A stretch of 64,000 nt of DNA from Ottelia alismoides (taxonomy: Eukaryota > Streptophyta > Magnoliopsida > Alismatales > Hydrocharitaceae), in NCBI GenBank assembly GCA_037367405.1, contig JAZKJV010007243.1:487959-551958 (forward strand), written 5' to 3'. The notes beneath the pieces are model-generated. The model worked only from the letters and a program-made list of their open reading frames with translations. It was not told the origin of the DNA and ran no database searches. This document shows positions 55,801-60,351 of the stretch, in pieces. Each line of letters opens with the position of its first letter. The first letter of the stretch is position 1. A program made the translations under genes and the position numbers.

Positions 55801-56771
55801 TTCATTCTTCACTGTTCTGCAAATCCACAAAGTCAAAACATGTAATCTTGATATTCTGAGTCCAGTCGGTTCTATTTCACCCTAAATTTTTAGGTATGAT
55901 ATCTCTGTTACAGTTTAGATAAATAAGGTGCTTGTGATTATAGTTTATGGAGAAAGTTCTGCTGTTACTTATGTATGTAATTCAGTTTCTTTTAATTCTC
56001 TCTCTTTCCGTAATAAGAGGGTACGACTACAAATGGAGACTACCTGCTTCCATTCAAGAGCGGAGCATTTTTGGCAAAAGCTCCTGCACTACCTGTGATT
56101 TTGAAGTATCCCTATGAGAGGTTCAGTCCTGCTTGGGATTCTATATCTGGGGTAAGGAGTCACTAAATGCTTGTTTATCTTAGAAAGTTTGATTATAATG
56201 GTACTAGATAAGAGTCTTAACTTATGATTTTAATCTTATTTCTCCTGATGATGCGATCTCTTTCTTCCCCTTCTATTTAATTCTGCCTAGTGAGCACATA
56301 AAATGTCGATGGATCTGACACTTTGCTGGTTATTGTACTGACTAAAACGATCGCCTAATGTTGGACCTTTTTTTTTCAGGTTCGCCACATAATATTGCTC
56401 CTTTGCCAATTTGTAAATCATTTAGAAGCGACACATCTGCCTGTCTACTACCCTTCTCAGCTGGAAAAGGATGATCCCAAGCTTTACGCCAACAATCTTC
56501 GGAAGCTAATGGCAATGGAGGTATGCTGACTCTTTGTATCCCACAGGCGAAACCTATTTTCAACTTTACCTTTTATACCTGTAGCAGTTTGCATACAACA
56601 TAGTGCTTCACCATAAATCCATGCTTGCAAGATCCATACCTAACCATTTGAGTTTGTTGCATGCAGGGAAATTTAACCCTGTCGGAGATCGGGCTTGCCG
56701 AGAAAAGAGTTTATCACGCTGCTCTCAATGGTAATGGTCTACCTTCTGATTTACATCAGAAAGATGATTGA
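13371..56771 (+). CDS. LPEAT1: LPEAT1, lysophosphatidylethanolamine acyltransferase (eight exons)
   Basis: Predicted acyl-CoA-dependent lysophospholipid acyltransferase that re-acylates lysophosphatidylethanolamine in ER-type membranes, part of phospholipid remodelling. Join 13371-13826, 48243-48359, 48447-48484, 48583-48647, 55090-55158, 56018-56151, 56380-56520 and 56667-56771 gives an open 374-aa frame; I recall the Arabidopsis homologue as about 400 aa. The N-terminal part has hydrophobic segments near residues 61-90 and 120-142. Motif I is NHVSYVD (H-X4-D, exon 2), motif II is [11 protein letters not shown] (exon 4), motif III is [15 protein letters not shown] (exons 5-6), and motif IV is LPVILKYP (exon 6). 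The order and wording match plant LPEAT1. Seven introns were inferred from splice consensus and protein continuity: six GT-AG and one GC-AG (intron 4). Introns 1 and 4 are inflated by transposons. No stop or frameshift is seen, so the gene looks functional. Confidence 0.93.
13827..15505 (+). other. Host-like 5' part of intron 1
   Basis: No gene. From 14597 to 14675 there is a dense cluster of GATATATCG/CGATATATCG palindromic units, like the ones inside the TIR element at 41271-42115, so it may be a fragment of that family. From about 15110 to 15505 the sequence may belong to an older element, because the same insertion site continues at 30354 toward a copia gag fragment. Confidence 0.45.
14597..14675. 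repeat. Clustered GATATATCG palindromes
   Basis: Units such as TCGATATGATATATCG, GTCGATATATCGG and CGACGATATATCGACG follow each other within 80 bp. The composition resembles the terminal and internal parts of the 845-bp TIR element at 41271-42115. No full terminal repeats or target duplication could be assigned. Confidence 0.45.
15511..15738 (-). repeat. 3' LTR of the gypsy element, first part
   Basis: This part matches the start of the intact LTR at 29311 (TGATGCAATC, CACATGATTATA, CAAGCACAATGA, CAATCAGGTTTTACAAG). It stops at the ATTCA target site (15734-15738), where the copia element is inserted, and continues at 23371. Confidence 0.9.
15739..15883 (-). repeat. 3' LTR of the 145-bp-LTR copia
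   Basis: It begins TGTTGGTAAAAATGAACGAG and ends ATGCGTTAACA. Differences from 23221-23365 include CATATGCC versus CATAAGCC and AAAGCATAC versus AAAGTATAC. Confidence 0.92.
15884..15894 (-). other. Polypurine tract of the copia
   Basis: The minus strand reads TTGAGGGGGAG directly before the LTR start TGTTAACG (complement orientation), the expected plus-strand primer. Confidence 0.75.
16747..17193 (-). repeat. 3' LTR of the non-autonomous element, 18 bp short
   Basis: It runs from GCGAATAAAATAATAATA to GGTCACGCTGCATCA and appears identical to 18869-19315. The first 18 bases of the right LTR (TGATGCAAACCGGTTCCG) are absent here. Confidence 0.9.
17208..18836 (-). CDS. Pol-less ORF (542 aa) of the non-autonomous LTR element
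   Basis: Unrecognised protein. The ATG at 18834-18836 directly abuts the primer-binding core, so the frame opens at the very start of the internal region; a longer reading from 19022 would start inside the LTR. Visible parts: a basic S/R/H-rich N-terminus, an amphipathic, possibly coiled stretch ([32 protein letters not shown]), three repeats of a VQxV...D-type acidic segment, a long proline/serine/alanine-rich middle, a basic stretch RRKENKEVR...RRKNLKKK, and a C-terminus with a duplicated PPYAPHxFF motif. There is no zinc knuckle, protease, RT or integrase. It could be a Gag-like structural protein or captured host sequence; neither is shown. The frame is open over 1.6 kb, although codon content is GC-rich and low in complexity, which alone lowers stop frequency. 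Confidence 0.5.
   Translation of the reverse strand: MAFRSSPRSNDPSRRSHRHHRSSEQTRRAISAIDATFNETGDMIRDLQANLESMSRNLMAYFEAYRDVQAKPPTPEVVIASFDDEKLAVEADQAAVQVVVVGKNVNNDDVLAVHKETAAVQIVLEGKDDETVAVQHVPTPIPSPESTQLPPPTDPAPPQLSQDASAPMFPPQVPLLSFPTRTAASPAPADPPTVPRSPAAPPTATAPPPSPPPLSPITHCFPCALPNSTRACRTNAAASFSSFSLPSHPAAPPSHTPPNTDHPKNPTPARTSPHLLTPANPCAPSSRRTTPHLCALFKPHLPTRVPPVRQSLDLHRLHHRRWRSSPAPVPAPQAEVTSPCDACAGRNFPLGRRHLRYLRGNKTLTESQDLWDWIWRNCKMKCPKLSIYRKVQSLLRRKENKEVRNLRPYPWRRKNLKKKVASMNLGNLPYPNRTRILGFPYLRTPWLQFLDTSPLLLSLCHYFIMASPRTLFSKPHQFFEHRGKQSTVETPPPYAPHLFFNHGSRAPSARTWIPPYAPHMFFQKIIKAAEPAVHAIRQESNS
18837..18848 (-). other. Primer binding site of the non-autonomous element
   Basis: The minus strand reads TGGTATCAGAGC, 2 bp inside the 5' LTR, complementary to initiator-Met tRNA, and is followed at once by the ORF start ATGGC. 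Confidence 0.9.
18851..19315 (-). repeat. 5' LTR of the non-autonomous element
   Basis: This is a complete 465-bp LTR with 7-bp terminal inverted ends TGATGCA/TGCATCA. A TATATAAG-type box on the minus strand near 19060-19067 is a plausible promoter. Confidence 0.92.
22658..23208 (-). other. GC-rich leader of the 145-bp-LTR copia
   Basis: This untranslated region lies between primer site and gag start, about 550 bp, and is much richer in GC than the flanks. It has repeated GCACGCAC/GCGCGC units at 22790-22860 and 22960-23060. Short ORFs on the plus strand are composition artefacts. It contains a GGGTAGGGTTAGGGTTT run near 23165. Confidence 0.6.
23209..23220 (-). other. Primer binding site of the copia
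   Basis: The minus strand reads TGGTATTAGAGC, one mismatch from the initiator-Met tRNA complement, adjacent to the 5' LTR. Confidence 0.85.
23221..23365 (-). repeat. 5' LTR of the 145-bp-LTR copia
   Basis: This copy of 15739-15883 is followed by the target duplication ATTCA (23366-23370), after which the interrupted gypsy LTR resumes. Confidence 0.92.
23371..24219 (-). repeat. 3' LTR of the gypsy element, second part
   Basis: It continues the LTR after the copia insertion and matches the 3' portion of 29311-30348. A block of about 46 bp (TAGGGCCCGTGGGG...) is duplicated in tandem at about 23966-24060 but single in the other LTR. The end is ACTGCATCA. Confidence 0.9.
24173..29086 (-). pseudogene. 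Chromovirus gag-pol, heavily broken
   Basis: Gag lies at 29086-27773, with [29 protein letters not shown] and the knuckle [14 protein letters not shown]. Protease follows at 27748-27245 ([25 protein letters not shown]). RT is at 27248-26373 ([36 protein letters not shown]), RNase H at 26220-25516 and integrase at 25238-24784 ([27 protein letters not shown]). The C-terminus at 24679-24173 carries [10 protein letters not shown] and a clear chromodomain ([17 protein letters not shown]). The frame is broken by at least ten stops or shifts between these pieces. The last ORF runs about 15 codons into the 3' LTR. Clade beyond 'chromovirus' is not certain; Reina, CRM or Galadriel are possible. Confidence 0.88.
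24220..24236 (-). other. Polypurine tract of the gypsy element
   Basis: The minus strand reads CCAAACAGGGGGGGAAC immediately before the LTR start TGATGCA. Confidence 0.75.
29297..29308 (-). other. Primer binding site of the gypsy element
   Basis: The minus strand reads TGGTATCAGAGT, an initiator-Met tRNA complement with a changed last base, 2 bp inside the 5' LTR. Confidence 0.88.
29311..30348 (-). repeat. 5' LTR of the gypsy element
   Basis: This uninterrupted 1,038-bp LTR, TGATGCAATC...ACTGCATCA, is followed by target duplication ACATA (30349-30353). Confidence 0.92.
30354..30623 (+). other. Intron sequence before a copia gag fragment
   Basis: No gene is seen. A small direct repeat, CACGAATGGTAATAAGGGC-like, occurs at about 30370-30410. 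The stretch may be the LTR or leader of the plus-strand copia whose gag follows, interrupted by the gypsy insertion. Confidence 0.35.
30624..30935 (+). pseudogene. Copia gag fragment on the plus strand
   Basis: ATG at 30624 opens [16 protein letters not shown], then [12 protein letters not shown], a stop, and in shifted frame [26 protein letters not shown] and [11 protein letters not shown]. These are characteristic copia Gag (UBN2-like) segments. The fragment ends at about 30935 where plastid-like DNA begins. Its family differs from the other copia elements here and its orientation is opposite. Confidence 0.65.
30985..31218 (+). other. rpl20: Nuclear plastid DNA fragment: rpl20 start and upstream spacer
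   Basis: The sequence 31171-31218 encodes [16 protein letters not shown], the N-terminus of plastid ribosomal protein L20 with one probable R-to-C change. The upstream 190 bp, AT-rich with CATCAAAGTTTAATTTGATTCA just before the ATG, look like the plastid rpl20-rps12 spacer. The fragment ends abruptly after codon 16 and runs straight into copia sequence. The left border is uncertain (30940-30990). Translation is not expected; it is a NUPT sitting between two copia fragments. Confidence 0.75.
31251..31742 (-). repeat. Diverged tandem duplication inside the copia integrase
   Basis: The two units share CCTATTCTATTGAGACGTATA/CCCATTCTATTGAGACGTATA, GAGAGAGTTGAGTACTGCAA and AAGGAAGACCCAC, at a period of 250 bp with roughly one difference per ten bases. 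The duplication is therefore old. Confidence 0.8.
33816..33946. mobile_element. TTTCG-rich MITE-like element, copy 1
   Basis: This 131-bp block contains GTCGGTTTCGGTCACCATTT at the left and AATTTCGCTGAAATTTGAGG at the right, with TTTCGA/TTTCGG units between. It sits in the leader of the second copia and matches 50528-50724 at both ends. The ends are weakly inverted (CCT-AAT...GTC against CCTCAAATTTC). No target duplication is clear. Confidence 0.55.
33987..34133 (-). repeat. 5' LTR of the second copia
   Basis: This 147-bp LTR, TGTGAAAATGAGC...ATCTCAACA, shares the layout AGCCCTAGAGCTCTCTTATATAGGAGA with the 145-bp LTRs. The primer site next to it (TCTGTTACCA) is degenerate. Confidence 0.75.
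34134..34454 (-). pseudogene. LINE-type RNase H fragment
   Basis: A minus-strand ORF of about 107 codons contains [19 protein letters not shown], then [13 protein letters not shown] [15 protein letters not shown]. This is the RNase H fold found at the C-terminus of plant L1-type LINE polyproteins (reverse-transcriptase-like domain). It ends where the copia LTR begins, so the copia probably inserted into it. Upstream sequence to about 34560 contains weak continuation ([17 protein letters not shown]) before a stop. Confidence 0.55.
34560..35820 (+). other. Intron 1 stretch without recognisable elements
   Basis: AT-rich, no domain recognised. A plus-strand ORF of 105 codons (35201-35518) is hydrophobic, has no known motif and is not supported as a gene. 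Confidence 0.5.
35821..36300 (+). repeat. Duplicated intron segment around a partial LTR
   Basis: Two copies of a 165-bp segment (GTCAGTAAAAGCATACCTGT ... CTGCAAGAGATGAGCAAT) lie at about 35830-35995 and 36113-36283. Between them, 35999-36110 is a partial copy of the LTR of the adjacent element 36309-39599 (TTTAGTCCCATACGGATGAG ... GAGATTGCAATAGAC). This looks like unequal recombination or template switching that copied flank plus LTR. Confidence 0.65.
36309..36582 (+). repeat. 5' LTR of non-autonomous element A
   Basis: TGTTAGAGTATTTAATAG...TTTATTTCAACA. It contains CTGTATAAGAAGCCCCGC (TATA-like) and TTTCATCCCGCTCCCTCATGG, shared with the LTRs at 44095 and 47546. Confidence 0.8.
36775..37566 (-). 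pseudogene. 5'-truncated L1-type LINE with target duplication
   Basis: The minus strand encodes [12 protein letters not shown], then [41 protein letters not shown] (zf-RVT cysteine pattern) and [17 protein letters not shown], the C-terminal part of a plant L1 LINE. A short T-run at its left end is the reverse of a poly(A) tail. The flanks CATATTCCGAAG (36763-36774) and CATATTCTGAAG (37567-37578) are a 12-bp target duplication with one mismatch. It is inserted in non-autonomous element A. Confidence 0.82.
37579..39303 (+). other. Internal region of element A, non-coding
   Basis: No domain is recognised. From 38520 to 38850 there are repeated blocks of A-runs followed by G-rich purines (for example AAAAAAGGAGGGGGAAGGGCC). 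A comparable array lies in the reverse strand of the related element 44095-47859. Small ORFs on either strand look accidental. Confidence 0.5.
39318..39599 (+). repeat. 3' LTR of non-autonomous element A
   Basis: TGTTGGAGTATGTAATAG...TTTATTTCACCA. It includes an ATTACCCTCACTCATGTTTAG segment that is missing from the left LTR but present in the partial copy at 35999. Confidence 0.8.
39600..40060. other. Intron stretch, nothing recognised
   Basis: AT-rich sequence between element A and a possible LINE RT fragment, with repeated TATGTAGTATA near 39700. No gene seen. Confidence 0.45.
40060..40310 (-). pseudogene. Possible L1-type LINE reverse transcriptase scrap
   Basis: Minus-strand translation gives [19 protein letters not shown] and a following LRALVLFKK. 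This resembles the LQYADDTLIF catalytic region and the next helix of plant L1 RT, with the aspartates partly lost. It is short and decayed, so the call is tentative. Confidence 0.35.
41271..42115. mobile_element. AT-rich TIR element with ATCGATAT motifs
   Basis: The element has inverted ends (TCAAGGATCGAAATATC at the left; the complement of CCATAGATCGAAATATC at the right) and is flanked by GCACTAA at 41264-41270 and 42116-42122. Inside are many GATATATC/ATCGATAT units, especially 41300-41350 and 41990-42100, and no coding region. The 7-bp duplication and absence of a transposase suggest a non-autonomous DNA transposon. The excised flanks rejoin the copia gag sequence. Confidence 0.65.
43601..43715 (-). 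repeat. 5' LTR of the third copia
   Basis: TGAAAGAAAATGAATGAC...AAATTTCAACA, about 115 bp, with GGGCTTATAGTG in the position of the TATATAGG of its relatives. No partner LTR is present in the window. Confidence 0.6.
43716..44094. other. Intron sequence between two elements
   Basis: No domain recognised. A 196-codon minus ORF overlaps this stretch and the copia LTR and has no supporting features. It ends with the target-site copy GTTAT (44090-44094). Confidence 0.4.
44095..44409 (-). repeat. 3' LTR of non-autonomous element B
   Basis: TGTTAGAAAATAAACATG...ACTCCAACA (plus-strand reading). It differs from 47546-47859 at roughly 15 sites. Confidence 0.88.
44427..46708 (-). other. Internal region of element B
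   Basis: No recognised domain. The reverse strand of 45360-45720 reads as successive A-runs followed by GGGGGAG-type purines, separated by 30-50 bp. Tandem-like GTCTGAAAA/CTCGTCGG phrases occur at 44570-44830. A GC-rich block at 45850-46380 is open in several frames on both strands, including a 213-codon minus ORF (45741-46382) of unknown nature; I do not call it a gene. Confidence 0.5.
46709..47515 (-). pseudogene. 5'-truncated RTE-type LINE inside element B
   Basis: A minus-strand ORF of 276 codons contains [24 protein letters not shown], then [40 protein letters not shown] and stop: the C-terminal third of a plant RTE-clade LINE RT, starting just after the catalytic FADD. Its 3' end at 46709-46730 is a (TTG)n tail read in reverse, the usual RTE 3' microsatellite. 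The frame is intact but 5'-truncated, so the copy is dead on arrival. Confidence 0.85.
47534..47545 (-). other. Primer binding site of element B
   Basis: Minus strand TGGTATCAGAGC, directly adjacent to the 5' LTR. Confidence 0.88.
47546..47859 (-). repeat. 5' LTR of non-autonomous element B
   Basis: TGTTAGAAAATAAACATG...ACTCCAACA, followed by target duplication GTTAT. The reverse strand has TATATAAGGAGCC as a probable TATA box. Confidence 0.88.
48243..48359 (+). CDS. LPEAT1: LPEAT1 exon 2
   Basis: 39 codons, phase 0 at both ends, acceptor TTCTTCAG and donor AAG|GTATAT. It encodes [19 protein letters not shown], with acyltransferase motif I (N-H-X4-D), which supplies the catalytic His and Asp of the family. 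Confidence 0.93.
48447..48484 (+). CDS. LPEAT1: LPEAT1 exon 3
   Basis: A 38-nt micro-exon encoding [12 protein letters not shown] plus the first two bases of a serine codon. Acceptor TTTGAAG, donor AG|GTATGC. It follows an 87-bp intron. Confidence 0.88.
48583..48647 (+). CDS. LPEAT1: LPEAT1 exon 4
   Basis: 65 nt encoding [21 protein letters not shown] (motif II region). Acceptor TTTGTAG. The donor is GCAG|GCAAGC, a GC donor; the next GT (48655) would put exon 5 out of frame. Confidence 0.88.
48955..48999. repeat. Near-perfect 21-bp hairpin
   Basis: AAATTCCTAAATAGTGTTCTT (48955-48975) pairs with 48979-48999 with a single mismatch around a TTT loop. It lies in the 5' region of the RTE LINE and may be a tiny inserted palindrome or a structural element of the LINE leader. 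Confidence 0.7.
50528..50724. mobile_element. TTTCG-rich MITE-like element, copy 2
   Basis: This 197-bp block has the same ends as 33816-33946 (AATGTCGGTTTCGGTCACC; TTTCGCTGAAATTTGAGG). The middle has extra TAATTTCGGTGTAATTTCGAC and TTTCGGTCATTTCGGTCATT repeats. The ends CCTAAATGTCGG and (complement) CCTCAAATTTCAG form an imperfect inverted repeat. It interrupts the LINE between its endonuclease and RT. Confidence 0.6.
52338..53683 (+). other. Intron 4 stretch with MITE-like and tandem repeats
   Basis: No gene. ATTTGGTTCGTGGGTTGCC near 52780 and CATGTTTGGTTGAT near 52868 recall the MITE next to the LPEAT1 promoter. CTCGTTCGGTACGCGTACCC occurs near 53146. The 42-bp tandem repeat is listed separately. 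Confidence 0.4.
53313..53438 (+). repeat. Three tandem copies of a 42-bp unit
   Basis: CTACTCACTTTTCCAAACTT begins units at 53313, 53355 and 53397; the copies differ at one or two bases each. Confidence 0.9.
53867..54615. mobile_element. 749-bp TIR-like insertion with 7-bp target duplication
   Basis: TTTGGCC is present on both sides (53860-53866, 54616-54622). The ends AGTATTCAGAAATACGG and (complement of the right end) CCTAAGGTTCAGAAAG share TTCAGAAA. The left subterminal region repeats GCATATGCG and ACCGCAT motifs; the right end has AACCGCATAATCC. No transposase. Inside, a 105-bp unit is duplicated in tandem (54175-54279, 54280-54380). It is probably a non-autonomous hAT-like or similar DNA transposon. 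Confidence 0.65.
54175..54380. repeat. 105-bp tandem duplication
   Basis: Both units contain TGCCAATAATGTATTTGCAT and ATCACCGATTTTCCAATGG and are almost identical, so the duplication is recent relative to the host element. Confidence 0.9.
55090..55158 (+). CDS. LPEAT1: LPEAT1 exon 5
   Basis: 69 nt encoding [19 protein letters not shown] and IFP, leading into motif III. Acceptor AATATAG, donor CCAG|GTAAAC; the glutamate of FPEGTT is split across intron 5. Confidence 0.92.
55159..56017 (+). other. LPEAT1: LPEAT1 intron 5
   Basis: An 859-bp ordinary AT-rich intron with no recognised insertion. CGTGTATATCCCGAATTTTGA and GTGTATATATCCCGAACTTC near 55760-55800 form a short direct repeat. Confidence 0.8.
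56018..56151 (+). CDS. LPEAT1: LPEAT1 exon 6
   Basis: 134 nt encoding [20 protein letters not shown] (motif III, substrate binding) and [19 protein letters not shown] (motif IV). Donor GGG|GTAAGG, phase 0. Confidence 0.94.
56380..56520 (+). CDS. LPEAT1: LPEAT1 exon 7
   Basis: 47 codons, including [20 protein letters not shown] and [20 protein letters not shown]. Acceptor TTTTTTTTCAG, donor GAG|GTATGC, phase 0. Confidence 0.94.
56667..56771 (+). CDS. LPEAT1: LPEAT1 exon 8 (terminal)
   Basis: 34 codons plus TGA, including [20 protein letters not shown] and a C-terminal LHQKDD, comparable with the HQKEE ending I recall for the Arabidopsis protein. A GTAATG after CTCAATG could mimic a donor, but the read-through matches the family C-terminus. 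Confidence 0.92.
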   Translation, partial: GNLTLSEIGLAEKRVYHAALNGNGLPSDLHQKDD

Positions 56772-57716
56772 AATATTACTTAATTTACTTTATGCTTGAT
56801 CAGTTGCATTGCCTGCATACAATATTGAATGATGGTTATTCACTTATCAAATAGTGCAATTAACGTTGTCTTAGGTTGCCCTTGTTCTTTTATAAATTCC
56901 ATTGCCACCATCCTCAAATGGCACGATTATGACTTTTTTATTCTACTTGAGAAAGAGGGTTGCACCCTATGGCCTGTTTGGTTACAGGGCTGGGCTGGCC
57001 TGGAGTGACCTCCTCTGAATAGTAGTTGTTTGGATAATTTAAGCGGGTTGGAATAGTAAATGTGATGTGACGTCACATTGATTATGTGTTATATTAACTT
57101 TTTTTATGATTATAATATGTTTTTGATGTTAACTTTTGTATTTGAACGCTGTTAAAAAAATGTTATAAGCAAGAAATTTGTGTGGTCAATACAACTAATT
57201 CCAACCCATGAATACATGGGTAGAATTGGAGGGTAGCCAGTTTACCCCAGTTTACCTCAGGTCAATAATGGCTGCATCCTTGTACATGTAGAAAAGTAAA
57301 ATTATAGGATACTTGCAGCTTCAATCTAGATCATTTTCTTTGGTATACCCAACAGGTTTGCTTTATCAAGTAACTTGGTCCCGGGCTGTTACCACACTCA
57401 GATAAACAACTCTATCGAGATGTATTTCAACTCTTGCTCCTAACAAGGCCTACCCATTTTCTTTAATGCATCTTTTCAATGTTCCTCACAAGTTGAATCA
57501 TGCAGAAGGTGTGACGGCATAGCTGATATGCATGTTGCAGTAGTCATCTGATTGGTTCGATTATTCGGTCCGACTGCTCTTTTGAGTGGGCTGACTGACT
57601 AGAATAACTTGAACTGACTAATTGGTCGACTAATTAAAAAATGATATTTATTATTAAAAAGTTTTGGGGATTTTTATAAATGTGAATAGTTTCAATTGTA
57701 ATTCGATTTATCATCA
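56772..57716 (+). other. LPEAT1 3' flank with a MITE-like element
   Basis: No AATAAA is visible just after the stop, so the poly(A) site is not assigned. From about 56970 to 57265 a block starts GGCCTGTTTGGTTACAGGG and contains AGTAGTTGTTTGGATAATTT, like the fragments near 3175 and 12885. It is probably a member of the same MITE family. Confidence 0.45.
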
Positions 57717-57852
57717 TCTATATACATATTATAAAAGTGGGTTTTTGCAGCTTTCTGCTGCCACGTGGATAAGCCCTTCGGCTTCCTCTCCATTCTCCCG
57801 TCTCAGCTCCTTCCGCACCCTCCATCTAGCGTTATTGCGAAATGCCCCTTCT

Positions 57853-57898
<46 letters not shown>

Positions 57899-60075
57899 CT
57901 CGAGAAATGCCCCCACTCCCCCTTTTTCTCTCTCTGATGATTCCCATCCGTAATAATTGTCCTTTTCATTCTTTTTCTCACACCCCACTCTCTCTCTACT
58001 ATATTTACTTCTATTTTATTATTCTATAGGAAGTTTTGGGTACATGCCCCTTAAAATATAATCATATTTTAATGCAAGAAACTTTAGTTGTTTTTAGCTG
58101 AGGTGATTTAATTTATATAAGGTTTTATCATGCTTTAATGGTATTTTATGATATAGTCATTTTAATGAGGTTTTGATTGCAACAAATTACAATACTTGGA
58201 GGGTTTGTACACTAGGTCCCTTAAAGAAAGATCTTAATATTTTGGTATATAACGTTTGATGTGTTATGATATTGTCATGATATGCTATGACATACCCATT
58301 TAAGGAGGATTTGATTGTAATAAATCATGGTCATGATTTTTTATACATATACACAACCCTATAAACATCAAATACTGTCAAATTCTTTCGGACTCTTTGT
58401 ATTTGCTTATAATTTTTCCTTTTTTAAGCAAATGTTTCTAAGATTGTACTCTATTAGTACCATTTTTTTAGTGAGCTACATGAAAGGTCCTAAAATTTTA
58501 GGGTCTGCGTCGAATACATATCAAGAAAACAATAGTGACATTTTGGTGCCTGAAGTTTCATTGTTGTAAGTTGTAACACTTCGTTACGGTATATTTTAAT
58601 GTTAAGATGATAAAAGGAACAAGATGTGACCTATATGATCAAACTATTTGTGTAAATTGCATGAGTTATTGTTGCCTTCAATAAAAAAATTCATGATAAT
58701 GATTACTATAGTAATAACAATGAAACGTTAATTATAAACTTGAGATTATGTATATCATAAGTATAAGACAACATATTGTCATTTAATTTGAAATGTCGAG
58801 TCACCAAAATATTAGAGATTTTCATCATGTTTTTTTCAATGTCTACCATATTTTTTGGGATGTTAAATGTGAGTTATTCATTTTTTAAGTTGAATTATGG
58901 ATTTAGATAGTTTTACCTATATATAAATTATTATTTCTATCTTTTTTGTTAATTTAACTTTTTGTACATATGTACACTTGATAAGGAATTTGATTTTCTA
59001 AATTATTAAAATTAACACATTACAAAAAATCAACCCTAGCCAGTGAATAGTTTAATACTCATTACCATATCCTCTATAGTTAAACATATAATAAAGAAAT
59101 ATTATTCATTACTTGATTATTTAAATTAGCAATGAATAATACCCTTCATTGTTATGTTCTTATCAACAAATATTATAATATTGATTATTTATGGACATCC
59201 TCTTCTAATCATTGTTGAATTGAGCAATGATTAATACAAATTATAACGAATAAAGCAATAGATAAATCATCATTATATGAATATTTAACAACGAGTCGGG
59301 CATTCGCTGCTAACTACAAGAACAAAAGATAATTTGAAAATGAATAATACTTGATATCTTATCTTTATTTTCGCAAGATATTGTAACTAATAGTCAAATT
59401 ATTTTTTGTCTTAAGTCAATTTTATTGTACTGACATCATTTAATTGGAGGGACATGAAAATAATTGATGTTTAGAGGTACGTAATTTACTATACAAAGCA
59501 TGTGGGGGTGTTTGTGTGATTACATACACATACATCTAGAATCATATAAATACTTATATGTCTGAATGCTATAAACTATTAACATTTAGAGATATATGTA
59601 TAATTATAAGATTTACATGAATATTTATACAATTACATAAGAGTAGGTGTGTGTATAGAAAAGCTTCTTGGTATTTCAAAGTATTAATTTTTCAATCATG
59701 CTTACATATTCATCCTTTTAAGGATAAATTATAAAAAACAGATCATATATATGTCTTAATTCTCATTTATAGTACTTATTTTGAAATGTCCAAGCATACT
59801 GAACTTTGAAGTGACTTAGTATCTATAGTTTAGAGTTGTGGAAGCTTAATTAATGCATTTTGACCTTCCATTCCCTCTCTTGTTAAGCCTTAAAACATTT
59901 ATGATGCGATTTTAACCTTAGTATATCTATCTTTTACATGGTTTTTAATCTACCCATGACATAATTTTTATACATAATTCTTACTAATACATTAGTTCAT
60001 AAAAATCCCCGTGAGTAAATATAACTATCCAAATTAAATTTTCTCCGCCGAGAAGCGCGGGGAGTATGTTCATAG
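57717..60075 (+). mobile_element. Possible non-autonomous Helitron
   Basis: The 5' end is A|TCTATATACATATTATAAAAG followed by a CCACGTGG box within 60 bp, typical of plant Helitrons. Near the other end, CCGCCGAGAAGCGCGG forms a GC hairpin about 11 bp before CATAG|T. Insertion between A and T and absence of a target duplication fit. The last bases are CATAG rather than the canonical CTRR, so the call is tentative. The interior (2.36 kb) is AT-rich with a (TC)n run at 57854-57893 and no Rep/helicase ORF. Confidence 0.5.
57854..57893 (+). repeat. (TC)n microsatellite
   Basis: About 18 CT units. It produces spurious Leu/Ser- or Arg/Glu-repeat ORFs on both strands. Confidence 0.95.
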
Positions 60076-60086
60076 TAGTCTTGTTA

Positions 60087-60344
60087 AGGGTAAATTACAA
60101 TTTAGGTCTCCATCTATGGGTCCGATCCCAGAATGGGTCCCGATCTTTAAATTGTAACGATTCGGGTCCCAATGCCATTAATGTAATGAACTTTTTGGGG
60201 CTAATGACGAGTATGCCCTTGTTTTAAAGTTGGAACCCAACCCCCATTCCCTCCCAACAAGGGCATATTCGTCATGAACCTCAAAATTTCCATTTCCTAA
60301 ATGGTCTTGAGCCAAAGATGGGGACCTAATTTGTAATTTATCCT
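60087..60344. mobile_element. 258-bp MITE with 29-bp TIRs
   Basis: The ends are AGGGTAAATTACAATTTAGG and the complement of the right end AGGATAAATTACAAATTAGG; the match extends through TCYCCATCT. Target duplication CTTGTTA (60080-60086, 60345-60351), possibly 8 bp with the next A. Inside, GGGCATATTCGTCAT and ATGACGAGTATGCCC are also inverted. No ORF. Confidence 0.85.
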
Positions 60345-60351
60345 CTTGTTA

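Noticed and set aside
57664..58029. Leu/Ser- and Arg/Glu-repeat ORFs
   Set aside because: They translate a (TC)n microsatellite in different frames.
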